A stretch of DNA of 64,000 nt from JAOUEA01 sp040882605 (GTDB taxonomy: Bacteria; Actinomycetota; UBA4738; HRBIN12): contig JBBEAY010000002.1 in the NCBI GenBank assembly GCA_040882605.1, positions 62,001-126,000 of the forward strand, given 5' to 3'. Below, one piece after another: positions 23,744 to 32,226 of the stretch (its first letter is position 1; each line of letters begins with the position of its first letter). Position numbers and translations under genes: made by a program. The notes under the pieces are model-generated. The model searched no databases and was not told the DNA's origin. It saw only the letters and a program-made list of their open reading frames with translations.

Positions 23744-24654
23744 TGAGGCTCGAGTACTACTTCCGCGAGACGGCCTCCGGACTTCGGCGCAATGGCATCG
23801 TCGCGTTCGCAGCGATGTCGACCGCGTTCATCGCCTTGTTCCTGTTCGGGCTCGCGCTGTTGATCGCGCGGCAGTTCAACCTGGTCATCGAGGCGTGGAC
23901 GGGCAATGTGCAAGTCGCCGTGTACCTCGACGATCCGGCGCGCCCCGAGACCGTTACGCGCATCCAGACGAACCTGGAACAGCTCGATGCCGTCGGCTCG
24001 ATCGAGTATTGGAACAAGGTCAAGACGTGCGCGGCCTTCGACACGCTGTTCGAAGGCCAACCGGTCTTCCAGGACGGCGTTGACTGCGAGAAGGCGATCC
24101 CCACGTCGTTGCGCATCAACCTGGCCGACCCGTCGCAGTTCGACACGATCACGGCCGCACTGGGGTGCGAGGTCGACGGCACGACCGAGCAGATCCAGTG
24201 TGCGGAACCGGGGGTGCGCGACGTTTCGGACTATCGCGACCTGCTCGATCGTCTCACGGCTATCACGAGGGTTCTGTCGATCGGGGTCCTGTCGATAGCG
24301 GTCATCATGCTCGCCTCGGCGATCGCGCTCGTCGCGAACACGCTGCGTATGGGCATGTTCGCCCGGCGCAAGGAGATCGGTATCATGCGCCTCGTCGGGG
24401 CCACGAATTGGCGCATCCGCGTGCCGTTCTTGATCGAAGGGCTTGTCGAGTCGTTGATCGGCGCGATCGCAGCCCTGGCGGCCCTGTTCGTGATCAAGGT
24501 CTTCTTCATCGACCAGCTGCGAGGTCAGCTCCGATTCTTCCCGCTGATCCGCAACGCCGACGTGCTGGCGGTGGCGCCGTGGATCTTGATCGCGGCCGTT
24601 GCAGTGGCTGTGATCGCGGGCACGATCGGCATGCGACGCTTCCTCGACGTCTGA
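23743..24654 (+). CDS. ftsX: Cell division protein FtsX
   Basis: A 303-residue membrane partner of FtsE. The first helix lies at residues ~22-45, followed by a large extracytoplasmic domain (~46-175) containing three Cys residues or more (two of them around ~91 and ~110), and three C-terminal helices (~180-205, ~228-252, ~275-298). The cytoplasmic segment FARRKEIGIMRLVGATNWRIRVPF is the conserved FtsX/MacB-type coupling motif. The start overlaps the ftsE stop by one base. Confidence 0.94.
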   Translation: MRLEYYFRETASGLRRNGIVAFAAMSTAFIALFLFGLALLIARQFNLVIEAWTGNVQVAVYLDDPARPETVTRIQTNLEQLDAVGSIEYWNKVKTCAAFDTLFEGQPVFQDGVDCEKAIPTSLRINLADPSQFDTITAALGCEVDGTTEQIQCAEPGVRDVSDYRDLLDRLTAITRVLSIGVLSIAVIMLASAIALVANTLRMGMFARRKEIGIMRLVGATNWRIRVPFLIEGLVESLIGAIAALAALFVIKVFFIDQLRGQLRFFPLIRNADVLAVAPWILIAAVAVAVIAGTIGMRRFLDV

Positions 24655-24668
24655 GGCTGGGGCTGACC

Positions 24669-25142
24669 GTGCCGCAGAAGAACGCCGACCCGGGGGTGAA
24701 GGTCGTCGCCTCGAACCGCAAGGCGCGTCACGACTACCAGATCATCGAGTCGATCGAGTGCGGCATCATGCTCACCGGCGATGAGGTGAAGTCACTGCGC
24801 GGAGGCCGCGCCTCGCTCACCGAGGCATACGCACGCGTCCGCGACGGCGAGGCCTGGCTCGAGGGCATGCACATCCCGCCGTACGAGCAGGGAGACAAAC
24901 GTCGTCACCTGCCCACGCGTCCCCGCAAGCTCTTGCTGCACAAGCGAGAGATCGACAAGCTCGTCGGCCAGCAACAGGAACAGCGGCTCGCCCTGGTGCC
25001 TCTGCGCGCGTACTTCACGCATGGCATGGCGAAGGTCGAGATCGGCGTGGGCAGGGGCAAGCGCGAGCACGAGAAGCGTCAGTCGATCGCGAAGCGAGAG
25101 CAGGAGCGCGAGATCGCCCAAGAGCTCGGGCGCCGCCGATAG
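24669..25142 (+). CDS. smpB: SsrA-binding protein SmpB
   Basis: A 157-residue protein that carries tmRNA to stalled ribosomes. It shows NRKARHDYQIIESIECGIMLTGDEVKSLR (read as two parts), the EAYARVRDGEAWLEGMHI segment and the basic C-terminal tail KREHEKRQSIAKREQEREIA that enters the mRNA channel. GTG 24669 lies 14 bases after the ftsX stop. It is directly followed by its RNA partner ssrA (50 bp), which makes the pairing unambiguous. Confidence 0.95.
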   Translation: MPQKNADPGVKVVASNRKARHDYQIIESIECGIMLTGDEVKSLRGGRASLTEAYARVRDGEAWLEGMHIPPYEQGDKRRHLPTRPRKLLLHKREIDKLVGQQQEQRLALVPLRAYFTHGMAKVEIGVGRGKREHEKRQSIAKREQEREIAQELGRRR

Positions 25143-25169
25143 GCCTTCAGTCGTGTCGGTCACCGGCCG

Positions 25170-25175
25170 TATACT
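25170..25175 (+). promoter_or_regulatory. -10 element for ssrA
   Basis: TATACT lies ~19 bases before the mature 5' end. A weak TTCAGT at 25146-25151 with an 18-bp spacer could be the -35. Confidence 0.55.
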
Positions 25176-25193
25176 TCTGTGGACAACTGCATA

Positions 25194-25540
25194 GGGGGTG
25201 TACTGGCTTCGATCTGGGCGTTCATCGCCCGGGGGAAGCGGGCCGTGATCCCGGATGTCACGTTAAACGCCGGACAAAACACAAGCGCCGAAGACAACTA
25301 CGCGCTCGCTGCCTAATTAGGTAGCCGTCCCCCCCGGGGTGTCTGCGTCCGGGGGAAGGGCGTCGTGAGCAGACTCACTCTGCCGGTTCGGCCTCGGGGC
25401 CGGCGGGGGACATCGCACCGAGGCTGGCCGAAGGGATCTCTGCCGGTGGGAGCCCCGAGGTGAGATCTACCCACCTGGCTGCGCCCGGAGAAGTCCCGAG
25501 TGGTCGCCGAGAGACGCGGGTTCGAATCCCGCCACCTCCA
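25194..25540 (+). ncRNA. ssrA: Transfer-messenger RNA (tmRNA, ssrA)
   Basis: The 5' acceptor strand GGGGGTG (25194-25200) pairs over 7 bp (one G-U) with CACCTCC (25533-25539). A T-arm GCGGG-TTCGAAT-CCCGC lies at 25516-25532. The tag frame ends GAA GAC AAC TAC GCG CTC GCT GCC TAA (25290-25316), giving ...EDNYALAA, the degradation signal read by ClpXP-type proteases; an AGC-GCC pair precedes it. Several GC-rich pseudoknot-like stems follow the tag. The base after the discriminator A25540 is CGA rather than CCA, so CCA is probably added enzymatically. About 347 nt, normal for tmRNA. Confidence 0.95.
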
Positions 25541-25581
25541 CGAAATTGCTGCGGTGAAACGTCTCTGACCGTTGCTTGAGG

Positions 25582-28500
25582 TTAGGCGCTGGCTCGCATC
25601 CCGAGCGAGGCGAAGATCGAGTTCGCCTTGTTCGCTGCCAGGGCCGCCTCGCCGACCTTGCCCAGCGCCTCGAGCGATCGACCCAACCCGGCCGCCGCGT
25701 GCCCCTGCTCGAACCGGCCGCCCCACGCTTCCCAGCCCGCCGCTGCCTCGCGGAACCCCGCGGCCGCGACTTCTAGGTCTCCCCGTGCCTCGGCGAGCAG
25801 CGCCCGGCTCGACCCCACCGCGAGACGCGTGCGTCGCACGTGCACCGGGCGCGTGTCGACGATGCGTTCGGCGAGGTCCGTCTCGCCCGCATCGATCAGC
25901 ACCCGCACGACCTCAGGCAGGTAGAGCTCGCGGTATTCCGTGGGGCCCTCTCGCGTTGCGGCGTCGAGCTCATCGACCAGGGCGAGCGCGTGCGCACGGT
26001 CGCCGGCCACCGCGTACGCCACCACGGCCACCATGAGGGCCGGCGCCAAGACCTGGAGATCTTGGATCTCCCGGGCGACCGGCGTGAAGGAATCGGCGAG
26101 CTCGACGGCCCGCTCGGCGTTTCCGCGGTGGGCGAGCACCCGGGCCTGGTACAGGCCGGCGACGGTAGCGATCTGGTTGTCGCCGTGCTCGGCTGCCCAT
26201 GCGCCCAGATCGCCAGCCTCGCTCAGCAGCTCGTCCCAGAGCCCTGCATCGAACCGCAGCCAGAAGCCTTCCGCTCTTGTCCACATGCCTTGGCCCTCGA
26301 TACCGCGCCGTCGGCACAGGTCCGCCGTCGCGCGGTTCATCGGCAGGGCGACCGACGGCCCGCTCTCCAGCCCGACCCATTCGAGCATGTAGGAGCGCGA
26401 GGTCACGATGTCGATCGCGACGCCTGATGTCTCGGCGAGGGAAAGCGCTTCGCGCAAGTCCTCGACACCCGAGAGATCGCCGACTTCGCAGCGGGCATTG
26501 CCGCGCAGGTGCAGAGCCATCAACGTCACCGACTGGGTCCGTGGAAGCTCGAGCGCCCGATCCGCCCACTGCATCGACGCTTCGGAGCGGCCGGCCAGCA
26601 TCTCCTCCTCGGAGCGACACGCGTAGAGCTCGGCGAGCACCTCCGCCGCTTGCGGATCGCCCTCGACCAGCGCGATCCCCGTCTCGAGAGCCTCATGCGC
26701 TTGACCCGTCTCGCCACGCAGGCCGAGTTGGTAGTAGACCCGACGGAGCACTCTCGCGGCGAAGCGGTGGTCGCCCGCGTCCATGGCTTCGCGCTCAGCG
26801 ATGCGGTACTGCTCGAGCGCTTCGTCGCTCGTCATGCCACCCGAGCGCCAGCGGAGCACGGTCGCGTCTCGGCGTATCACGGCCCGTTCGGCCCCTGCCG
26901 GCGCGAGGGCGAGCGCCTGTTGGTAATACTCGGAGGCCTGCGAGGCGTCGAGTGAGATCTGGCGGTCGCCCGCGAGCACGAGGCAGCGCACCGCGACGGC
27001 TTCGAGCTCCGCCACGTCGTCGTCGAGGCCGGCCGCGCGGGCGAGATCGAGCGCCCTAGTGGCGTGCCACGCCAACAGATCGGCGCGGGCCGTCATGCCG
27101 TCGTCGGTCATCGTCTCGAGCCAAACGGTGACCGCCCGATGCAGACGGGATCGAACCGTCCTCGGAAGGCGCCCGTAGGCCACGTCTCTGATCAACGCGT
27201 GCGCGAACGACAGTTCGGCCTCCGAGGCGATCGAGCTGGTCGATGAGCGCCGGATCAGTCCTCTGCGCTGCAGTGCGCGAAGTGTGACGTCGAGGTCAGG
27301 TGCGCCGGGAGCGATCGCGTCGAGCGCTCCCCGCCAGAATCGCTCTCCGATCACCGAGGCTGCCTGCAGCATCACGCGCTCGGCAGGGTCGAGCGAGTCC
27401 AGGCGCGCCGCGATCAGCGCTTGCACTGTGTCGGGAACGCCGGTGCTGGGCGGCTCGGACGCTCCGAGCCCGCCGAGCCCTCGGTCTTCGAGCATGTTCA
27501 CGAACTCACGCGCGTAGAGCGGATTCCCGCCGGCCCTGCGCATGAGCACCTCGCTGTCCTCGACGGACATCAACGAACGCAGTAGCAAGGAACCGAGCAG
27601 GTCGGCCATCTCCGGGTGGGTGAGGGGGGAGAGCGTGATCGTGGTTGCCTGGGCCACCCCGGCTGCCCACCCGGGTCGGCGCGCATACAGCTCGGCCCGG
27701 GAGGTACAGAGCAGGAAGAGCGGCACTTCGGGGGCACGCTCCATGAGGCGCTCGAGGAACCCGAGCATCGCGTCATCGGCCCAATGCAGGTCCTCGACCA
27801 CGATGGTGAGCGGAGCGCGTTCCGCCGCTGCCTCGAGGTAGCGAGACCACGCCGCGAACGTCTCGTCGCTGTCGACCGGAAGGTCCTCGTCGCCCGGCGA
27901 TCCGATCAGCGGGCGGAGCCTGGCGGCGAGCCAGTCGCGATCCTCCGCGTTCAGGGCGAGTCCGGCGAGATCGGCATCGAGCTTCTTCGTCGCTTCGCCA
28001 AGGGTGTCACCCGGTGCGATGCCGGCGATCGATCGCACCACCTCGTCGAGGGCCGCGAACGTGATGGACTCTCCGTACGGGCGACAGTGACCACGATGCC
28101 AGGCGACATTGTCGTGGGTCGACCGCACATGGTCGTGCAGGTCGACCACGAGCCGGGACTTGCCGATGCCGGGTTCGCCAACCAGCGTGAGGACCCGGGG
28201 GGTCCGGTCGGCGATCGTGCGCCCCTGAAGGTCGTGCAGCAGCTCCCGCTCACGCACCCGTCCGACGAATGGCGGCGGGTCATCTTCCTCGCGGCCGAGG
28301 GCATCGGTGCGAACGGCGGTGGCGACGGAAGCCAGGATCGGCTCGGCCTTGCCCTTGACCTTGGTCGCGGGCAGGGACCGGTAGTCGATCACATGACGCG
28401 TGGCGCGCTCGGTTGACTCGCCGACGATCACGGAGCCTTCCGGCGCGAAGCCTTGCAGCCTTGAGGCGGTGTTGACGACGTCGCCGGCGACCCGCTCGCC

Positions 28501-29037
28501 GACCATAGGCCCCTGCCCGGCGGTGACGAGCGCCTCGCCGGTGTGCACGGCGATGCGCACGGGCAGGTTTCCATCGGCCACCCGATCACGGATCGCGAGC
28601 GCTGCTCGCACCGCGCGTTCGGGATCGTCCTCGTGGGCCACAGGGGCGCCGAACACGCCCATCGCTGCATCACCGATGAACTTGTCGAGCATGCCGCCGA
28701 ACCGCTCGATCTCCTCTTTGGCCACGGCGTGGAAGGGCACCAGGATGCGTCGAACATCTTCGGGGTCAGCTCGGTCGCTGTGCTCGGTGAACCCTGCGAG
28801 GTCGGCGAACACGATCGTGACGAGGCGTCGTTCCTCGATCGGTGGGGAAGCCGGCCCGCTCGACGCAGTAGCCGCGGGTGTGGCGCCTTGCCGCGAGCCG
28901 CACGACGGGCAGAACAGCGCCTGGGGCGGCACGTCGGCGTCACACGAGGGGCAGCGGAAGATAAGCTCCGCCCCGCATGAGGCGCAGAACCTCGCGTCGT
29001 CGTTGGGCGCTCGGCAGTTCGGGCACGGGGTCGCCAC
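25582..29037 (-). CDS. Class III adenylate/guanylate cyclase-AAA ATPase-TPR signalling protein with zinc ribbons
   Basis: An 1151-residue cytoplasmic protein. Residues 1-50 hold two zinc ribbons (CPNC/CASC and CPSC/CPSC). A class III cyclase domain follows (~70-250), with VTIVFADLAGFTEHSDRAD for the metal-binding Asp, FGGMLDKFIGDAAMGVFGAP and GVVVNTASRLQ-like residues. Next is an ATPase domain (~285-560) with Walker A VGEPGIGKSRL and Walker B IVVEDLHWADD. About 550 residues of helical TPR-like repeats end the protein. The layout matches the large actinobacterial cyclase/STAND family, where repeats probably sense a ligand. The start is set by TAGACT six bases before GTG 29037. Confidence 0.88.
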   Translation of the reverse strand: MATPCPNCRAPNDDARFCASCGAELIFRCPSCDADVPPQALFCPSCGSRQGATPAATASSGPASPPIEERRLVTIVFADLAGFTEHSDRADPEDVRRILVPFHAVAKEEIERFGGMLDKFIGDAAMGVFGAPVAHEDDPERAVRAALAIRDRVADGNLPVRIAVHTGEALVTAGQGPMVGERVAGDVVNTASRLQGFAPEGSVIVGESTERATRHVIDYRSLPATKVKGKAEPILASVATAVRTDALGREEDDPPPFVGRVRERELLHDLQGRTIADRTPRVLTLVGEPGIGKSRLVVDLHDHVRSTHDNVAWHRGHCRPYGESITFAALDEVVRSIAGIAPGDTLGEATKKLDADLAGLALNAEDRDWLAARLRPLIGSPGDEDLPVDSDETFAAWSRYLEAAAERAPLTIVVEDLHWADDAMLGFLERLMERAPEVPLFLLCTSRAELYARRPGWAAGVAQATTITLSPLTHPEMADLLGSLLLRSLMSVEDSEVLMRRAGGNPLYAREFVNMLEDRGLGGLGASEPPSTGVPDTVQALIAARLDSLDPAERVMLQAASVIGERFWRGALDAIAPGAPDLDVTLRALQRRGLIRRSSTSSIASEAELSFAHALIRDVAYGRLPRTVRSRLHRAVTVWLETMTDDGMTARADLLAWHATRALDLARAAGLDDDVAELEAVAVRCLVLAGDRQISLDASQASEYYQQALALAPAGAERAVIRRDATVLRWRSGGMTSDEALEQYRIAEREAMDAGDHRFAARVLRRVYYQLGLRGETGQAHEALETGIALVEGDPQAAEVLAELYACRSEEEMLAGRSEASMQWADRALELPRTQSVTLMALHLRGNARCEVGDLSGVEDLREALSLAETSGVAIDIVTSRSYMLEWVGLESGPSVALPMNRATADLCRRRGIEGQGMWTRAEGFWLRFDAGLWDELLSEAGDLGAWAAEHGDNQIATVAGLYQARVLAHRGNAERAVELADSFTPVAREIQDLQVLAPALMVAVVAYAVAGDRAHALALVDELDAATREGPTEYRELYLPEVVRVLIDAGETDLAERIVDTRPVHVRRTRLAVGSSRALLAEARGDLEVAAAGFREAAAGWEAWGGRFEQGHAAAGLGRSLEALGKVGEAALAANKANSIFASLGMRASA

Positions 29038-29043
29038 CGCCCG

Positions 29044-29049
29044 AGTCTA
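29044..29049 (-). promoter_or_regulatory. -10-like element for the cyclase gene (leaderless)
   Basis: TAGACT on the minus strand lies six bases before GTG 29037. No SD is seen. Confidence 0.5.
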
Positions 29050-29076
29050 TCGGCGGCCTGTGGGGAGACGGCGCGT

Positions 29077-29508
29077 TCAGACGAGCGTGATCTCGGCGCG
29101 CCCGTCGCTCTCTGCGCGCACGGTCGCTCCTTGGCCCGTGGCGACCCCCGGGTCCGCCGAGACGACGACGGGCACGGTGATGCCGTAGAGCTCCGAGGCG
29201 ACGATCGCACCGAGCGCGACGATCGGGTCTGGCTCGGCGAGCACTACGGCGGCGGGCGCCGTGCCGGCTCGGATAGCCTCGGCGAGCACGTAGGAGCTGG
29301 AGCTCGACCCACGGCCCGACGTCATGACGAGCACCTTCCCGGTAAGCGAGGCGCCGGCTTGCGGATGGTGCGCGTCGATCAGCTCCCCGGTCTCGGGGTT
29401 GAGCCCCCCCCAGAAGCTCAACGGCTCGTCGAGCACAAGCACCTCGCCTGAGGCGACACCTGGCGCCAACACTCGAACCGGCGCCGGCGCCGTGGCTCGC
29501 TCAGTCAT
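29077..29508 (-). CDS. Aconitase X small (swivelling) subunit, DUF126
   Basis: A 143-residue subunit. It shows the phosphate/substrate loop GKVLVMTSGRGSSSSSYVLAEAI (split), preceded by LSFWGGLNPETGELID, the hallmark of the swivelling domain of the two-subunit AcnX family. ATG 29508 overlaps the large-subunit stop by eight bases (ATGACTGA), so the subunits are coupled. Known AcnX enzymes dehydrate cis-3-hydroxy-L-proline in bacteria or phosphomevalonate in archaea; which one acts here cannot be told from context. Confidence 0.88.
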   Translation of the reverse strand: MTERATAPAPVRVLAPGVASGEVLVLDEPLSFWGGLNPETGELIDAHHPQAGASLTGKVLVMTSGRGSSSSSYVLAEAIRAGTAPAAVVLAEPDPIVALGAIVASELYGITVPVVVSADPGVATGQGATVRAESDGRAEITLV

Positions 29509-30772
29509 CGCCCCACGCCCTCTCATCGCGGACGAGACGCCCGGCCTCCGCGGAGTCGATGCATTCCTCGAGGGTGGCGAAGGCGACGTCGAAGCCCAGG
29601 TTGCCGGGGGCGTACCAGGCCCATTTGCCGGAATCCGTGACTACCGGGGTGGTGGCGCGCTCGATGATCGGGGTGATGTAGGTGCAGGTGTCGGTCACGA
29701 TCGTCACGCCGGCCGCGTGCAGCGTCTCGGCGGCGTCGGCGGACTCGGCCAGCACGCCGCGCCCGGTGTTGACGTAGACGGGCACCACGAGCGTCCGGCC
29801 ACGCACTAGTCCGGCGAGGCGCCGGAGCTCGGCCGCCGAGTAATGCGGCGCGCCCAGGCTCACGCTCCCCACGGCGGCGCCGAGCTGAACGGTCGAGAGC
29901 TCATCGCGCGCCGCCCGCAACGAGCTGAGATCGAGCGTCACGTCGAGCACGGGCTCCAGCCCGCCGGTGGCAGCCTCGAGCGTCGGCGCCTCGGGCGTCA
30001 CGCCGACCGCGTGGAACATCGCCAACGAGCCCGACGAGGCTGCCGCGGCACCGAGCGCCTTCAGCTGGTCCTCGGTCGTGTCGTCCGGGAGGCCAGTGAT
30101 CGCTGGCACCATGGAACCAGTCGCGCGGCCGATCAGATGACCGATGGCGGCGTACGCGGCCTCGTCACGGAACAGTGCGTCGGGCACGCCCTCGACCCTG
30201 AACACGGCTCGCGCGAGTCGCTCCTCGTCGAGATGCAGGCCGGCCGCCGGGGCGCGGCCCGTGATCGCACAGCAGATGTCGATGAAGTCGCCGTAGCGAC
30301 CCGTGCGCGCTCCGAGCACGGAGTTGGCGAACACGATCGCGTTCGACTCCGCCCATGCGACGTGCTCGCCGAGCCTCGGGCGCTCGGGCAGTTGATACGG
30401 GGCGCACGTCCAGGTCGGGCGGCAGCCCATCGAGACGTAGGCGTCCATCAGAGCGCGGCCGCCGGCCGCCGTGTCAGCGTCGAGGCGCACGAGCCCCGGG
30501 TGCAGCAGGTCGAGTGATGAGACGTTGAGCGTGGCCGGCACCGTCACACGGGCTCCGCCGCCAGTCAGCCGTCGCGCGAAGTCGAGGCCGGCTCGGCCGT
30601 GGTAGAGACAGCCATCGATGTGGGCAGAGGTCACGTCGATCAGCTCGCTCGCCTGCATGGCCTCGGCGATGCGGGTGATGATCCGCATCGAGAGCTGCTC
30701 GGGCTCGCCACGGTCGCCGCGCAGCGCTGCGCGATCGTCGTCGGAAAGCGCAAGCGAAGGTGAACCGAGCAC
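29501..30772 (-). CDS. Aconitase X catalytic subunit
   Basis: A 423-residue subunit. It has SAHIDGCLYHGRAGLDFA near residue 48, an Asn/Cys-containing ESNAIVFANSVLGARTGRYGDFIDICCAITG (two segments, ~140-170) and TDTCTYITPIIE (~360), whose Cys residues are candidates for Fe-S or metal ligands as in this family. Together with the DUF126 subunit it should form a dehydratase. GTG 30772 is preceded by CAGGAT six bases upstream (30779-30784, minus strand), suggesting leaderless expression. No proline racemase or mevalonate-pathway gene lies nearby. It is divergent from the flavodoxin-like gene. Confidence 0.88.
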   Translation of the reverse strand: MLGSPSLALSDDDRAALRGDRGEPEQLSMRIITRIAEAMQASELIDVTSAHIDGCLYHGRAGLDFARRLTGGGARVTVPATLNVSSLDLLHPGLVRLDADTAAGGRALMDAYVSMGCRPTWTCAPYQLPERPRLGEHVAWAESNAIVFANSVLGARTGRYGDFIDICCAITGRAPAAGLHLDEERLARAVFRVEGVPDALFRDEAAYAAIGHLIGRATGSMVPAITGLPDDTTEDQLKALGAAAASSGSLAMFHAVGVTPEAPTLEAATGGLEPVLDVTLDLSSLRAARDELSTVQLGAAVGSVSLGAPHYSAAELRRLAGLVRGRTLVVPVYVNTGRGVLAESADAAETLHAAGVTIVTDTCTYITPIIERATTPVVTDSGKWAWYAPGNLGFDVAFATLEECIDSAEAGRLVRDERAWGDD

Positions 30773-30863
30773 GGGCGCATCCTGTCATGGACCGCCCGCG
30801 TGTAACGATGGGCGTTGGGTGCAAGACGCTAAACGCGCAACGATCGAGCGAAGGGGAGATGCC

Positions 30864-31523
30864 GTGACGAGCCTCAAGGCTGTGATGCTGAACTGCACGC
30901 TGAAGTACGCACCCGAGGTATCCAACACCGAGGCGCTCATGCTCAAGGTGAAGGAATGGTGGGATACGATGGGCGTCGAGACCGAGGTCGTGCGCATCAC
31001 CGACTACAACGTGCCGTTCGGCGTGAGCTCCGATGAGGGCGATGGCGACGAGTGGCCACGCATCCTCGAGAAGGTGCTCGCGGCCGACATCATCTGTATC
31101 GGCACCCCGATCTGGTTCGGTGTCCGAGGCTCGGTTGCACAGTTGGTGATCGAGCGCCTCGACGGCACGTACAACGACACCAACGAGAAGGGCCAGTACC
31201 CGCTCTACAACAAGGTGGGCTGCGTCGTGGTGACCGGCAATGAGGACGGCGCCCACGCCGCCGCGGAGACGACACTGTTCAACCTGACGCATCTGGGGTG
31301 CGTGATCCCACCGAACGCCGATACCTACTGGGTGGGCGACGCCGGTCCGGGCCCAAGCTACATCGAGGCGGGCGGGGCGGACCACGAGTACACCAAGCGC
31401 ACCACGCGATGGATGGCCCACAACGCGGTGCACCTGGCTCGCATCCTGAAGGCCACGCCGATCCCGGCCGAAGGCAACACGTTCGACGACGAGACGGAGC
31501 ATCGGCCGACGCACGGCGGATGA
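30864..31523 (+). CDS. NADPH-dependent FMN reductase / flavodoxin-fold protein
   Basis: A 219-residue protein of the WrbA/FMN-reductase type. It opens with KAVMLNCTLKYAPEVSNTEAL, where the FMN phosphate loop would lie, and continues with ICIGTPIWFGVRGSVAQLVIERL (~residues 78-100), a typical isoalloxazine-binding segment, and VVVTGNEDGAHAAAE. It probably reduces FMN or quinones at the expense of NAD(P)H. GTG 30864 has AGGGGAG six bases upstream. Confidence 0.82.
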   Translation: MTSLKAVMLNCTLKYAPEVSNTEALMLKVKEWWDTMGVETEVVRITDYNVPFGVSSDEGDGDEWPRILEKVLAADIICIGTPIWFGVRGSVAQLVIERLDGTYNDTNEKGQYPLYNKVGCVVVTGNEDGAHAAAETTLFNLTHLGCVIPPNADTYWVGDAGPGPSYIEAGGADHEYTKRTTRWMAHNAVHLARILKATPIPAEGNTFDDETEHRPTHGG

Positions 31524-31534
31524 GTGGTCGCGGC

Positions 31535-31540
31535 TACCAT
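31535..31540 (+). promoter_or_regulatory. -10-like element for the MBL-fold gene (leaderless)
   Basis: TACCAT lies seven bases before GTG 31548 and inside the short gap after the FMN-reductase stop. Confidence 0.4.
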
Positions 31541-31547
31541 CTGGGTC

Positions 31548-32180
31548 GTGCATGCGCGCGTCGACCTCGTCAGCACCATCGTGACGCTGAGTGAGCCAGG
31601 CGTCGCGGAGCAGCAGGTGCAGAACAACGTGTGGATCGTGGGCGGTGACGCCGAGGTCGTCGTGATAGACGCGTCCCATGACGCGGCGCCCATCGTCGAA
31701 GCCATCGCAGGCCGGCGGGTCGTCGCGATCGCCTGCACCCACGGACACTGGGACCATGTCGACGCAGCCTTCGACCTGCGGAAAGCGGTCGACGCGCCGA
31801 TCCTGCTGCATGTCGCTGACCGCCCGGTCTGGGATCGAACGCACGCCGACCGTGGGCCCGACGCGGCGCTGGCTGAGGGCGATCTGCTCGTTGCTGACGG
31901 CGTCGAGCTTCGCGTGCTGCACACCCCTGGCCACACGCCGGGGAGCGTCAGTTTCCACCACACGGCGAGCCGCGTGCTGTTCGACGGCGACACGTTGTTC
32001 CCCGGCGGGCCGGGCTCTACGAACGACGAGCTCGGCGACTTCGAGCTGATCGTGGCCTCGATCCGCGAGCGCATCTTCACGATGGCGGGGGAGACGGCGG
32101 TGCATCCCGGACACGGCGACTCCACGACGGTCGGCTCCGAGGCACCCCATCTGCAGGAGTGGATCGATCGAGGGTGGTGA
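31548..32180 (+). CDS. Metallo-beta-lactamase fold hydrolase
   Basis: A 210-residue protein with the metal-binding THGHWDHVDA motif (~residue 62), HTPGHTPGSV (His ligand, ~126), FDGDTLFPGG (bridging Asp, ~152) and VHPGHGD (~185). The pattern is that of glyoxalase II-like thioester hydrolases rather than true beta-lactamases. GTG 31548 is preferred over GTG 31524 because of the TACCAT element. The substrate is unknown; many relatives act on hydroxyacyl-glutathione or mycothiol esters. Confidence 0.85.
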   Translation: MHARVDLVSTIVTLSEPGVAEQQVQNNVWIVGGDAEVVVIDASHDAAPIVEAIAGRRVVAIACTHGHWDHVDAAFDLRKAVDAPILLHVADRPVWDRTHADRGPDAALAEGDLLVADGVELRVLHTPGHTPGSVSFHHTASRVLFDGDTLFPGGPGSTNDELGDFELIVASIRERIFTMAGETAVHPGHGDSTTVGSEAPHLQEWIDRGW

Positions 32181-32226
32181 GCCGAAGCGGGCACTACCCT
32201 CGCCTGTGCTGCTAGTCCAGCTCAGA

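Noticed and set aside
25313..25726. 137-codon minus-strand frame across the tmRNA
   Set aside because: Lies on tmRNA sequence; no homology-like motif or start signal.
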